A stretch of DNA of 64,000 nucleotides, taken from positions 1 through 64,000 of the forward strand of contig JBBROD010000004.1 of NCBI GenBank assembly GCA_038229715.1, written 5' to 3'. Origin of the DNA: JANMES01 sp038229715 (GTDB lineage: Bacteria > Planctomycetota > Phycisphaerae > Tepidisphaerales > Tepidisphaeraceae). Positions 1 to 8,952 of this stretch are shown in pieces. The notes under the pieces were generated by a model. The model made no database searches, was not told the origin of the DNA, and saw only the letters and a program-made list of their open reading frames with translations. The position numbers and the translations under genes were made by a program. Numbering within the stretch: the stretch's first letter is position 1; each line of letters opens with the position of its first letter.

Positions 1-3
1 AAT

Positions 4-768
4 AAAGGGGACGCGATTCTTTTATTGCCTCCTACGCATCGACTGGTTACGATCCGCCAATGCCCCGACAAGCCCGCAACACCCCCGGCGGATACGCCTA
101 TCACGTCATCAACCGCGCCAACGGCCGATTGCGACTGTTCCGCAAGGAGGAAGATTTCCTTGCCTTCGAGCGAGTGATGGTTGAGGCGATGGAGCGGCAC
201 CCGGTCCGGCTGCTCGACTGGTGCGTGATGTCGAACCACTGGCATTTCGTGGTCTGGCCGCGCGGAGATGGGGATCTGACGGCGTTTTTCCGGTGGCTCA
301 CGCATACACACACGCAGCGGTGGCACGCCCACCACGGGACGGCCGGTACCGGGCACCTGTACCAAGGGCGGTTCAAGGCGTTTCCGATCCAGCAGGACGA
401 TCACTTGGCCGGCGTGCTGCGATATGTGCAGCTGAACCCCGTGCGGGCGAAGACCGCGCCGCGGGCGGACGCCTGGCGATGGGGCAGCGCCTACGTTCGG
501 CGGCGCGGGGATGCGACGCTGAAGGCGCTGCTGAGTGATTGGCCGATCGCGATGCCTCGCAACTGGCAAGCGTGGCTGGCGGACGGAGTGAGCCATGCGG
601 AGCGTAAGCGGATCGCCGAGAGCCTCCGCCGATCGCGGCCGATGGGCGACGCGACTTGGACGACGAAAATCGTCAAGCAGCTGGGTCTGGAATGGACGGT
701 CCGCCCGAGAGGCAGGCCGCGGAAGCCAATCGACTGAAAATATGTCGAAAAAGAATCGCGTCCCCTTT
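4..768. mobile_element. RAYT transposase unit bounded by a 20-bp perfect inverted repeat
   Basis: Positions 4-23 (AAAGGGGACGCGATTCTTTT) are exactly reverse-complemented at 749-768. The two copies enclose one transposase gene with about 40 bp on its left and about 10 bp on its right. This is the arrangement expected of a REP-associated tyrosine transposase and its flanking REP-like ends. I saw no further copy of this 20-mer in the window, so the unit is solitary here. The left arm is only 3 bases from the window edge and the true outer boundary may lie outside. Confidence 0.8.
60..737 (+). CDS. REP-associated tyrosine transposase (RAYT, IS200/IS605-like Y1 family)
   Basis: The 225-residue protein has the Y1 HUH-nuclease signature: His60-Trp-His62 in the segment SNHWHFVVW, and a candidate catalytic tyrosine at residue 122 in RYVQLNPVRA. 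Both are hallmark blocks of the RAYT / Transposase_17 family. Family members nick and rejoin single-stranded DNA at hairpin REP sequences and are usually single-copy domesticated genes. The C-terminus ends in a basic GRPRK tail, which may bind DNA. The length is normal and the frame is intact, so the gene may be active. The perfect inverted repeat on both sides fits its presumed substrate. Which repeats it acts on is inference. Confidence 0.9.
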   Translation: MPRQARNTPGGYAYHVINRANGRLRLFRKEEDFLAFERVMVEAMERHPVRLLDWCVMSNHWHFVVWPRGDGDLTAFFRWLTHTHTQRWHAHHGTAGTGHLYQGRFKAFPIQQDDHLAGVLRYVQLNPVRAKTAPRADAWRWGSAYVRRRGDATLKALLSDWPIAMPRNWQAWLADGVSHAERKRIAESLRRSRPMGDATWTTKIVKQLGLEWTVRPRGRPRKPID

Positions 769-790
769 TTTCAAGACCGGAGTACAAGTC

Positions 791-3304
791 ATGCGACTTT
801 CCCTAGCGTGGATCTGCGTGTTGAGTGTGATGCTGCCGGGCGCAGCTTTAATTGCGGCGCCCGCACCGGCCAAGCCCATTGAGGTACCTGACCTCACCAA
901 AAATGCCGAGGTCGACAAGGCCAAGTCCTACAACCTCGGCGCTACGGGAATGCGGGGATGGATCTTCACCAAGCCGCCGACGCACATGGATTCGTATCAG
1001 GGGCGTACAACTGTCTTGAGCCGGCAGATTTTGGTGACACACGTCGGCGTGAAGTCTCCCGCGGATGGCGTCATGCAGGTCGGCGACGTTATTTTGGGCA
1101 TCAACGGAAAGCTATTTGATGACGACACTAGAAAGCAGATCGCTCTGGCGATTCAAGTCGCCGAGTCGCACGAAGCCAAGGGCGACTTGAGCCTGACCGT
1201 GTGGCGGGCCGGCAAAACGCAGGACGTTCATCTGCATCTGAGAGAACTGGGCAATTACGACTCGAAGAACCCGCTTGAAAGTGAAAAAGCCAAACTCATT
1301 TTCGACGAGGCGTGCCAGGCACTTGCAAAAGAAGGCATCCCTAACAATTGGGCCGGCCCCGTCAGCGCGATGGCGATGCTGGCCAGCGGGAAACAAGACT
1401 TGATGCCCGTCGTCCGCGAGTATGCGCAGAAGATCGCCCTAAGCACCACCTCGCAGGATAAGGCCAATCCCGAGACCGGCACATGGGATTTGAGCTACCG
1501 GGCTCTTTTTCTCTGCGAATACTATCTGCTGACCCGAGACCAAACCGTTTACCCCGCGATCAATCAACTCACGATCGCGATGGCACGCGGCCAGAGCATG
1601 TTCGGAACGTTCGGGCATCGGCTGCTCAAACCACGGCCGGATGGATCGCACGGTTCGGTTCCCGCGTACGGGCCGGTCAACGAGACCGGATTGGTCGTCA
1701 ATATCGCCATCCTGCTCGGCAGTAAATGCGGCGTGGATGACCCGGAAGTGAAGCCGGCCATCGAAAGAGCGTCCAAGTTTTTCGGCTCTTACGTGGACAA
1801 GGGAGCGGTCCCCTACGGCGAACACGTGGCGTATCCCACTCACGATAACAACGGGAAAGTCGCCATGGCGGCTGTCTTGTTTGCGTTACAGGGCGACCGC
1901 GTCGAGCCGGCCCGGTTTTTCGCCAAGATGACCGCCGCCTCATATTGCAATCGCGAGTACGGACACACCGGGCAAGGCTTGAGTTACCTTTGGGGCGCGC
2001 TGGGTGCCAACTGCGGAGGGCCGGCGGGGTTATCCGCATTCTTCAATCAATCGTCATGGCACTTTGACCTTGTCCGCAGGTGCGATGGCTCGTTTACCTA
2101 TGACGGCAACGAGCAATACGGGCCGGGCACTACCGACGACAACACTTACTACGGCAAGAGCAGTTACGACGGCCTGAGCCCCAATGCGACTTACGTTCTG
2201 ACTTACTCGCTGCCGCTGCGCAAACTCCTGCTTACCGGGCGCGATGATCGGCCGACACGGCCAGGCACCGCCCCGCCGCAATGGTTGAGCAATGCCGACG
2301 CCAAAGAGGCGATCGCATCAGGACGATTCGATCTCGATCGCAAGAAATGCACGGCCGATCAACTCGTAGCGGCGCTGGGCGATTGGTCGCCGGTGGCGCG
2401 CGGCTGGGCGGCGGAGGAACTGGCGGCCCGCCCGGAGGCCGTTTCGCTCGTGCCCAAATTGATCGAATTGGCCGACGGTAAAAACATGCGACAAAGCCTT
2501 GGCGCTTGCGAGACGCTGGGCCGGATCAAAAATCCGCAGGCGCTGCCCGTGCTGATCAAACTGCTGAGAACCGCCAATCCCCTCGTAAGCTTCAAGGCCG
2601 CCGAGGCGTTGAACTTCATGGGCAGCGACGCCAAGCCGGCGCTGACGCAGCTCCTTCAGGCCGTGATCGACTCCGCCCGTAAGGGCGACGAAATTAACTG
2701 GGACGATCCGATCCAGTCCACGCAAACCCAACTCGCCACCGTCATCTTCGACGGCCTGCTTCGCGGATCGATCGACGGCGTGGACACCAAGCTTCTGATT
2801 CCAGCGATCCAGACCATGCTACACAATGTGGATGGTGCCGGCCGAGGTAAGGTGGCTCGCGTTCTTCAGAAGAATCTCACCGTCGAGCAGGTGCGTGAGC
2901 TCGGCCCGGACATTCTTGCCGCTGTAAAGGTAATCGCCCCCGCGGACACGATGTTCGGCGATGACGTACGCGAGGCCGGCCTTAAAGCGCTGGCGCGATA
3001 CCACTTCGAAGAAGGTATCGACGCTGCACTGCTATACGCCCGAACCCAAAGCATGCACTCCAGCCAGGATCGCATGACGCGGATCATGTCCATCCTCGCC
3101 AGCTACGGCACGGCCGCCAAGCCGCTGTTGCCCGAATTGCACAAGCTGGTCGAGGAGTGCAAGACGCAATCCGATTTCCCCGAATGGGCGCGAACGAAGA
3201 AAGCGGCGGCGGTTGTGGAGGGAATCAAAATCATCGAAGCAACGACCGAGCAGCCCGAACTGCTACGCTTCTCACAGAAACGCGACGGGAGCTTTCCCCG
3301 TTGA
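791..3304 (+). CDS. secreted PDZ- and HEAT-repeat protein (DUF6288-like)
   Basis: I choose the ATG at 791, because the protein then begins with a clear signal peptide (MRLSLAWICVLSVMLPG, cleavage near AAPAPA). Longer in-frame versions would start inside the transposase gene. The product is 837 residues. Residues about 75-155 look like a PDZ domain (SPADGVMQVGDVILGINGK). The middle is a large alpha-helical region with many tryptophan and tyrosine motifs (HTGQGLSYLWGALGANCGG). Residues about 540-630 and onward are HEAT-like repeats (LPVLIKLLRTANPLVSFKAAEAL). The architecture resembles exported planctomycete and verrucomicrobial proteins carrying DUF6288; that family name is from memory. The role is unknown. 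The 3' end overlaps the convergent ThuA-like gene by 33 bp. Only 22 bp separate the transposon end from this start. Confidence 0.8.
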   Translation: MRLSLAWICVLSVMLPGAALIAAPAPAKPIEVPDLTKNAEVDKAKSYNLGATGMRGWIFTKPPTHMDSYQGRTTVLSRQILVTHVGVKSPADGVMQVGDVILGINGKLFDDDTRKQIALAIQVAESHEAKGDLSLTVWRAGKTQDVHLHLRELGNYDSKNPLESEKAKLIFDEACQALAKEGIPNNWAGPVSAMAMLASGKQDLMPVVREYAQKIALSTTSQDKANPETGTWDLSYRALFLCEYYLLTRDQTVYPAINQLTIAMARGQSMFGTFGHRLLKPRPDGSHGSVPAYGPVNETGLVVNIAILLGSKCGVDDPEVKPAIERASKFFGSYVDKGAVPYGEHVAYPTHDNNGKVAMAAVLFALQGDRVEPARFFAKMTAASYCNREYGHTGQGLSYLWGALGANCGGPAGLSAFFNQSSWHFDLVRRCDGSFTYDGNEQYGPGTTDDNTYYGKSSYDGLSPNATYVLTYSLPLRKLLLTGRDDRPTRPGTAPPQWLSNADAKEAIASGRFDLDRKKCTADQLVAALGDWSPVARGWAAEELAARPEAVSLVPKLIELADGKNMRQSLGACETLGRIKNPQALPVLIKLLRTANPLVSFKAAEALNFMGSDAKPALTQLLQAVIDSARKGDEINWDDPIQSTQTQLATVIFDGLLRGSIDGVDTKLLIPAIQTMLHNVDGAGRGKVARVLQKNLTVEQVRELGPDILAAVKVIAPADTMFGDDVREAGLKALARYHFEEGIDAALLYARTQSMHSSQDRMTRIMSILASYGTAAKPLLPELHKLVEECKTQSDFPEWARTKKAAAVVEGIKIIEATTEQPELLRFSQKRDGSFPR

Positions 3305-4201
3305 TTCTTTTCGAGTGCCGAAATTGCTCGGCTGGTAACGGCCGATCGGATCGACGCAGCTTTGCGGATGGACTGCGCTCTCCATCCCCATGCACCAATA
3401 CATCGCGTTGACCATCAGGCGGCGGAGCGACGCGTCGGCCAAGTCGTTGGAACTTCCCATGGTCGAGCAAAACACCCGGCCGGTGCCGCGGTCGGGGTCG
3501 GGATGTCTCGTCCACGCCAAAGGCATCCACGGTTTTTCGGCGTTCAACGCTGAAGCCGGATCAAGGGTTTTCAGAACGTGGCCTTCGACGAGCACTTGTG
3601 CGTCTTGCGGCGGGCTAGCCGTATAAACATCCGTCGGGCCGTGCATCACACCCACGCCGCGGAGGATGGGATGGTTGAGCATCGGCATGTGCGGGATACC
3701 GCGCGTGCCCTCGACGCCGTGGTGCCCGTGATGGCCGGCCCATTTCTCGCCGAGCAGCTGCCGACCGAAACCGCCTGGATAGACTTTGTTATCGCAGGAG
3801 AATTTCGCGTACGGGCTGTCCGGATTCCGCTTGTAGTGAAATGCGTGCGTCGAAGTGCGAATGCCCAGCACCGGCCGGCCGCTGAAGACGAAATCGACGA
3901 GGTATTTCATGTCCGCATCGGGCAACTCGCGAAAGCGGGTGAATAGGACGGCCAGGTCAGCCTTAGCCAGGTGGTGCATTCCGGGGATGTTGGTTTGCAC
4001 GTTGGGATCAACCCATCCGGTCAACGGATCGATCGCAAAAAGCACGGTACACGTAAAACCATGATGCCTTGCCATGATCTGCGCCAACATCGGCAGCGCT
4101 TCTTCCGAGCGGTACTCTTCTTCCCCGCTGATGAAGACAATGTGCTTCCCGCGCCCCGGCCCGGCGGAGCCTTCGAGTGTGATCCATTGGTTTGCATTCA
4201 T
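3272..4201 (-). CDS. ThuA-like domain protein
   Basis: The 309-residue protein matches the ThuA (trehalose utilization) family of class-I glutamine-amidotransferase-like folds. Visible features are the early strand and nucleophile-elbow region (HIVFISGEEEYRSEEALPML), the segment ADLAVLFTRFRELPD, RPVLGIRTSTHAF, and the C-terminal GRVFCSTMGSSNDL followed by MVNAMYWCMG. Planctomycetes encode many such proteins, often near oxidoreductases and sugar or trehalose breakdown genes, but the biochemical activity is not established. The start has a Shine-Dalgarno-like GGAAG just upstream. It is encoded 10 bp downstream of the zinc dehydrogenase on the same strand, so the two probably form an operon. Its 3' end overlaps the convergent PDZ/HEAT gene. 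Confidence 0.85.
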   Translation of the reverse strand: MNANQWITLEGSAGPGRGKHIVFISGEEEYRSEEALPMLAQIMARHHGFTCTVLFAIDPLTGWVDPNVQTNIPGMHHLAKADLAVLFTRFRELPDADMKYLVDFVFSGRPVLGIRTSTHAFHYKRNPDSPYAKFSCDNKVYPGGFGRQLLGEKWAGHHGHHGVEGTRGIPHMPMLNHPILRGVGVMHGPTDVYTASPPQDAQVLVEGHVLKTLDPASALNAEKPWMPLAWTRHPDPDRGTGRVFCSTMGSSNDLADASLRRLMVNAMYWCMGMESAVHPQSCVDPIGRYQPSNFGTRKESTGKAPVAFL

Positions 4202-4211
4202 GGTGCTTCCT

Positions 4212-5222
4212 TCATTCCCAAGGGTGAATCACGATCTTCCCGCATTCACCTTTCACCTGCAGATCGAACGCTTCCTGGATTTGGTCGATGGGAAACGTGT
4301 GCGTGATGAGCTGATTAATCCGATCGGCCGAGCCTTGAATCGTTGCGATCATGTGCTGTGCGTGCAGCGCGTGGTTCCAGTGCCAGCAGCCGTGCAACCG
4401 CAGACCTTTGCCGACCAATGGCTGCACGTCGACGCTACCGCCCTGCCCGATGAAAGCGATATGCCCCCGCCGCTTCGCGACAGCCACCAGCAGCTTAGCC
4501 GACGACTCCGTCCGCGTGGTGTCGGCCGAAAATGGCACGCCCGTCCCGCCGGTCGCTGCCATGATTTGTTCGTTGATGTCCGCGTCCTGCGGATTGAACA
4601 CTTTTTCAAATCCCAGCCGCAGGGCCTGTGCCCGGCGGTATTCGCTGATCTCAAGCCCCCACACGCGAGCGCCGCGGAACAGCGCAACCGTAGCCGTGCC
4701 CAGGCCGACCGGACCCAAACCCGAAACGAGCACGAGAGCGCCAGCGCCGACCTCCATCGACTGCATCGCGTTAAAGCCCGGGCCGAACCCGCAGCAGGCC
4801 ATGGCGATATGGTCATAAGGGACGCCATCGGGGAACGGCAGACAAAGCCAGTCCTGCTGAATCATGAACTGGGCGACGGTTTCGCGGCCGGTGGTGGACG
4901 CGCAAATCTTCATCGCGTTACGCGGGGATCGGCAATAGATGTGTTCACCGCTCTGGCAAAGTTCACAAACGCCGCACGCACTTTGCGGCATGACTGCGAC
5001 GCGATCGCCGACTTTCACGCTCCGCGCCGCCGGTCCGATCGCAACCACTTCCCCTGCCGCCTCGTGCCCGAACCCGCTGCGCTTGGGGCGATCGCGGAAT
5101 TTGAACTCCGTGCAAAGCGGCGCGGCATGGATTTTGACTAGCACATAATTGTCGGCGACGACCGGATCGGCTACTTGCACCGCGCCGGCCGGTATTCCGC
5201 CGCCCATTTCTGCTTGCTTCAT
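4212..5222 (-). CDS. zinc-binding medium-chain alcohol dehydrogenase
   Basis: This 336-residue protein is a medium-chain dehydrogenase/reductase. The catalytic zinc site is represented by Cys37 and the GHE motif at 52-54. The structural zinc lobe has four cysteines (Cys83, 86, 89, 97). The NAD(P)-binding Rossmann glycine motif GLGPVGLG lies near residue 168. The family oxidises secondary alcohols, polyols or threonine; the substrate here cannot be told from the sequence. It leads a probable two-gene unit with the ThuA-like gene. ThuA-like proteins next to dehydrogenases usually suggest sugar or polyol metabolism, which is an inference. Confidence 0.88.
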   Translation of the reverse strand: MKQAEMGGGIPAGAVQVADPVVADNYVLVKIHAAPLCTEFKFRDRPKRSGFGHEAAGEVVAIGPAARSVKVGDRVAVMPQSACGVCELCQSGEHIYCRSPRNAMKICASTTGRETVAQFMIQQDWLCLPFPDGVPYDHIAMACCGFGPGFNAMQSMEVGAGALVLVSGLGPVGLGTATVALFRGARVWGLEISEYRRAQALRLGFEKVFNPQDADINEQIMAATGGTGVPFSADTTRTESSAKLLVAVAKRRGHIAFIGQGGSVDVQPLVGKGLRLHGCWHWNHALHAQHMIATIQGSADRINQLITHTFPIDQIQEAFDLQVKGECGKIVIHPWE

Positions 5223-5315
5223 GGACTACACCTTTGTGATTCAGCCTGGAACTTTACTTTCGGTCGAATTGTATTTCACTGTGACCACCGAGGACATCCA
5301 ATGAATGGGTCCCGG

Positions 5316-5603
5316 TCAAGGCCGCAGCGCGTCAGCACGGCGAACACCGAGCCGGATCATCTTCCGATCAGGTGAGAGTAATCGCTCATTGAGCGTGAAG
5401 CGACTGCCCGAGTCCGGCTTAAACATGCAAGTCGTTTTTAAGCTTCCGATGGGCATCGAAAATTGAATGACCTCCGCCACACGAAGAGGCCTCGTTGGCT
5501 TGTAATCGTTTGCCTGGGCGCGCATAATAGATGAGTTGGCGGTCTGTTTGCGGATTGGGCCGCCTGTATTCATGGTTTTTTGACGTAATGCCTTCACTGT
5601 CAA
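5316..5603 (-). CDS. doubtful small ORF in a long intergenic region
   Basis: This is an open frame of 95 codons without recognisable domains, inside the 788-bp gap between the zinc dehydrogenase and rny. An internal ATG (MNTGGPIRK) could also start it. Base composition is lower in GC than in neighbouring genes and no ribosome-binding site stands out. It may be chance, or the gap may hold an RNA or regulatory leader instead. Confidence 0.2.
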   Translation of the reverse strand: MTVKALRQKTMNTGGPIRKQTANSSIMRAQANDYKPTRPLRVAEVIQFSMPIGSLKTTCMFKPDSGSRFTLNERLLSPDRKMIRLGVRRADALRP

Positions 5604-5630
5604 TTATTTAGCGACAGATTGGCTTACGAA

Positions 5631-5912
5631 ATGAACGTGGTTGAAAGCGGAGTGATAACGATCCTCGCCGTGGCCGCCTTAGTGGCGGTAGTGGCGTTGC
5701 CGGTTTGGGTGGCGGGTTGGTTGATCCAACTCGCAAACCCGTTGGCAGTGTTGCTTGCGCCGGTGCTGGGAGGTCGGCCGATGACGGCGGGTCAGGTCAG
5801 TCACGCGTTGCCGGCAGACGTTTGGCCGGCGCATCGCGACTGGAGAGCTCCACCCACATTCCTGATGCACCGACTCTTGCAGAAACCGGGCAAACTGTCC
5901 GTCTGCACTTGA
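5631..5912 (+). CDS. possible small membrane protein upstream of rny
   Basis: The frame from ATG 5631 encodes about 93 residues, beginning with one hydrophobic stretch (VITILAVAALVAVVALPVWV) and continuing with a second moderately hydrophobic run. The C-terminal half has no recognisable motif. It ends 98 bp before rny. I do not recognise it. It could be a small one- or two-pass membrane protein or a chance frame in GC-rich DNA. Confidence 0.25.
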   Translation: MNVVESGVITILAVAALVAVVALPVWVAGWLIQLANPLAVLLAPVLGGRPMTAGQVSHALPADVWPAHRDWRAPPTFLMHRLLQKPGKLSVCT

Positions 5913-6010
5913 TCGGCTGCGCGCTCAAAGACCCGTTGTAAATCCGCAGAGTTTCGCCGGCCGCTTCGCCCCACCTCGGGACGTCGCAGCCGGCCTTTGG
6001 GATCTACAAC

Positions 6011-7564
6011 ATGGAAATTCTTATTGGTCTGATCATCGGTCTTGTCGTCGGCGGGGGCGCGATCTTTGCCTACTTTACTTACGCCGCCAGCAGCGCCCTC
6101 AAGCGAGCCAAAGTGCAAGGCGATCAAGTGATCGCCAACGCCGTCAAAGACGCCCAGCTTAAGGCTAAGGAAATCGAACTGGCCGCCCAGCAGGAGCAGC
6201 TCAAGCGCAAGGAGGAGATGGAAAAAGGCTTCGCCGTCGCCAGGCATGAGCTGAATCAGGAAGACATCTCCCTCGGCAAGCGGGAGGACGCCCTCAGCCG
6301 CAAGACCGAAGTCCTCAGCCACAAGGAAAAGCAGCTGGACGACCTAACGGTAAAGCTGGCCGCCCGCGATAAGTCGACACTGGCTAAGGAAGAACAGATG
6401 GCCGCCATCCTGCGTGAGCAGCGCGACCGCCTGCTGCAGATCACCAACCTCAACGTCGACCAGGCCAAGGAAATGCTGCTGAAAAACGTCGAGGAAGACT
6501 GCAAACACGAGGCCGGCGAGATCATCCTCAAAGCCACCGAGCAAGCGCAGGAAGAAGCCAAGGAAAAGAGCAGGATGATCATCCTTCAAGCCATTCAGCG
6601 GTACGCCGCCGAGCAGACGAGCGATCACACTACCAGCAGCGTGGCGATCCCGGACGATGCGATCAAGGGCCGCGTCATCGGCCGCGAGGGACGTAACATC
6701 CGGAGCTTCGAGAAAGCCACCGGCGTGGACGTGGTGATCGACGACACGCCCGGCCTGGTCGTCGTCAGCTGCTTCGACCCGGTGCGCCGTGAGATCGCCC
6801 GCATCAGCCTCGAGCGCCTGATCCAGGACGGCCGCATTCACCCGGCTCGTATCGAGGAAATCGTCGTCGCCACCACCAAGGAGATGGACGACGAGCTGAT
6901 CAAGATCGGCAAGGAAGCGGTGCAGGAAGCGAACCTGCCGAACATCCCCAAGCCGGCAATCCCGCTGCTCGGCCGGCTCGGCTATCGCACCAGCTACGGG
7001 CAGAACGTGCTGAAGCACAGTCTGGAAGTGGCGTACCTCGCCCAGATGATGGCCGACGAACTCGGCCTCGACGGCAACCTCGCCCGCCGGTGCGGCCTGC
7101 TGCACGACATCGGCAAAGCCATGGACCACGACCAGGAGGGAGGCCACCCGCAACTGGGCTATGAATTCCTGCGACGATTCAACGAACCCGAAGCCGTCCT
7201 CAACGCCTGCTTAGGCCATCACGGCGATGTCCCCGCGACCACGCCGTACACCCCGCTAATCATGGCCGCCGACGCGATGAGCGCCAGTCGGCCGGGCGCA
7301 CGTCGCGAATCGCTGGAGCGCTACGTCAAGCGCCTGCGTGAACTGGAAGAACTTGCGACGGGTTTTGAAGGCGTGCGTCAGGCGTACGCCATTCAGGCCG
7401 GGCGCGAAGTACGAGTGATCGTCGACGCCAAAATGGTCGACGACGCGATCAGCGCCAAGATCGCGCGGGACATCGCGAGCAAGATCCAGTCAAGCATGAC
7501 GTATCCGGGCGAGATTAAAGTCACCGTGATGCGCGAGGTGCGGAGCGTCGAATACGCACGATGA
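6011..7564 (+). CDS. rny: ribonuclease Y
   Basis: The 517-residue protein has the full RNase Y layout. An N-terminal transmembrane anchor (IGLIIGLVVGGGAIFAYF) is followed by a long charged coiled coil (about residues 30-205). A KH domain carries the GREGRNIRSFE loop near residue 222, and an HD domain has its His-Asp pair in LLHDIGKAMDHD near residue 364. RNase Y is a membrane-bound endoribonuclease that starts mRNA turnover in many bacteria lacking RNase E. Length and order of domains are typical, so the call is firm. It is followed after 59 bp by an oxidoreductase gene, probably by accident rather than in a functional unit. Confidence 0.97.
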   Translation: MEILIGLIIGLVVGGGAIFAYFTYAASSALKRAKVQGDQVIANAVKDAQLKAKEIELAAQQEQLKRKEEMEKGFAVARHELNQEDISLGKREDALSRKTEVLSHKEKQLDDLTVKLAARDKSTLAKEEQMAAILREQRDRLLQITNLNVDQAKEMLLKNVEEDCKHEAGEIILKATEQAQEEAKEKSRMIILQAIQRYAAEQTSDHTTSSVAIPDDAIKGRVIGREGRNIRSFEKATGVDVVIDDTPGLVVVSCFDPVRREIARISLERLIQDGRIHPARIEEIVVATTKEMDDELIKIGKEAVQEANLPNIPKPAIPLLGRLGYRTSYGQNVLKHSLEVAYLAQMMADELGLDGNLARRCGLLHDIGKAMDHDQEGGHPQLGYEFLRRFNEPEAVLNACLGHHGDVPATTPYTPLIMAADAMSASRPGARRESLERYVKRLRELEELATGFEGVRQAYAIQAGREVRVIVDAKMVDDAISAKIARDIASKIQSSMTYPGEIKVTVMREVRSVEYAR

Positions 7565-7623
7565 CTTGCCACCGGTGAAGCAATCGCGCACGATAGTTCC
7601 GGATCTGTTTTAAAAGGATATTT

Positions 7624-8736
7624 ATGCACAAGCCAATCAAAGTAGGTGTCGTCGGTGTCGGTAAGATCAGTGATGCGTACCTGGGAATGGCCAAGAAATT
7701 CCCAATCGTTGAGATGGCGGCGGTGGCTGATCTCGATCCCGTCCGGGCCAAGGCGCAGGCGGATAAGTACGGCATTCCGACGGTTTACACCGTCGACGAG
7801 ATGATGAAGGACAAGTCCATCGAAATCATTCTGAATCTTACCGTGCCCAAAGCGCACGTTCCGATCGGGCTGGAGGCGATCGCGGCGGGCAAACACATGT
7901 ACGCCGAGAAACCACTCGGCACCGATCGCGAAGACGGCAAGAAACTGCTCGCGGCGGCGGAAAAAGCCAAGCTGCGGATCGGCTGTGCGCCGGATACGTT
8001 CATGGGCGCGGGAATCCAGACCGCCCGCAAACTGATCGACGACGGCGCGATCGGAAAGCCCGTTGCGTTCACCGCGTTCATGCTCAGCCCGGGCCATGAA
8101 AGCTGGCACCCGAGCCCCGAGTTTTACTACGAAGTCGGCGGCGGGCCGATGTTCGACATGGGGCCGTACTACCTGACCGCGCTGCTCAACCTGCTCGGGC
8201 CGGTGAAACGCCTGATGGGCGCTGCGACCACGGCCATCCCGGAGCGTACGATCACCAGCCAGCCGAAAGCGGGCAAGAAGATCAAGGTGGAAACGCCCGA
8301 CCACGTCGCTGGCACGCTGGAGTTTGTGAACGGCGCGATGGGCGTTCTGATGACCAGCTTTGCGACGCGTTTCAACACGCACGACAACAAGCAGCCGATC
8401 ACCATCTACGGCACGGAAGGCACGATCCGCGTTCCTGACCCGAATGGGTTCGACGGCCTGGTTCACTACCGCAAGAACGGCGACGACGACTGGACATGGC
8501 AGAAGCCGACGTTCGTCAAAGGCTACGGCCGCTCGATCGGCTTGGCCGACATGGCGCAGGCCATCCGCACCGGCCGCCCCCACCGCGCTAATGGCGAGCA
8601 GGCGTTCGCCGTCCTCGATCTGATGCAGGGGTTCCTCGACAGCAGCGCCCAAGGCAAGGCCATCACCCCGACGACCCAGTACACCCGCCCGGCGATCATG
8701 CCCGCGGGTTTGCCCTTCGGGAAGTTGGACGACTGA
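7624..8736 (+). CDS. Gfo/Idh/MocA family oxidoreductase
   Basis: The 370-residue protein starts with a Rossmann NAD(P)-binding motif (GVVGVGKISDAYL). It carries the family's conserved YAEKPLGTD segment near residue 95, which includes the catalytic lysine region. The C-terminal GFO_IDH_MocA domain follows (GGGPMFDMGPYYLTALLNLLG, then AGTLEFVNG). The family oxidises or reduces sugars, inositols and related compounds; planctomycetes have large expansions of it. A good ribosome-binding sequence (AAAAGGA) stands about 7 bp before the ATG. The substrate is unknown. Confidence 0.92.
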   Translation: MHKPIKVGVVGVGKISDAYLGMAKKFPIVEMAAVADLDPVRAKAQADKYGIPTVYTVDEMMKDKSIEIILNLTVPKAHVPIGLEAIAAGKHMYAEKPLGTDREDGKKLLAAAEKAKLRIGCAPDTFMGAGIQTARKLIDDGAIGKPVAFTAFMLSPGHESWHPSPEFYYEVGGGPMFDMGPYYLTALLNLLGPVKRLMGAATTAIPERTITSQPKAGKKIKVETPDHVAGTLEFVNGAMGVLMTSFATRFNTHDNKQPITIYGTEGTIRVPDPNGFDGLVHYRKNGDDDWTWQKPTFVKGYGRSIGLADMAQAIRTGRPHRANGEQAFAVLDLMQGFLDSSAQGKAITPTTQYTRPAIMPAGLPFGKLDD

Positions 8737-8952
8737 GGCAATTTAAACTTGGACAGGTCCTCATTGCTCGCCGCGGCGGCCGTAAATGTGCTTTATCGAA
8801 AAGCGTCGAGAAAATTATTGCGGCGAGGACTTATGCACGTCAAGATGATTCGGATTTGATTTGATTCACGCGCCACCCGATGCAGATCGTCGTTACGAAG
8901 TACTCCGAGGAATGAAGATGCTGGATGCGCGAGAATTAAATGGAGTCCGCTA

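Noticed and set aside
656..790. Upstream extension of the PDZ/HEAT protein from 656
   Set aside because: It would start inside the transposase gene, cross the inverted repeat and mask the signal peptide; ATG 791 fits better.
3305..5150. Long plus-strand frames opposite the ThuA and dehydrogenase genes
   Set aside because: They are antisense shadows of GC-rich genes with well-supported products on the minus strand.
8880..8915. Degenerate single arm of the CATCCTGAG repeat family
   Set aside because: Similarity to the arms at 18018 is partial and no second arm is present.
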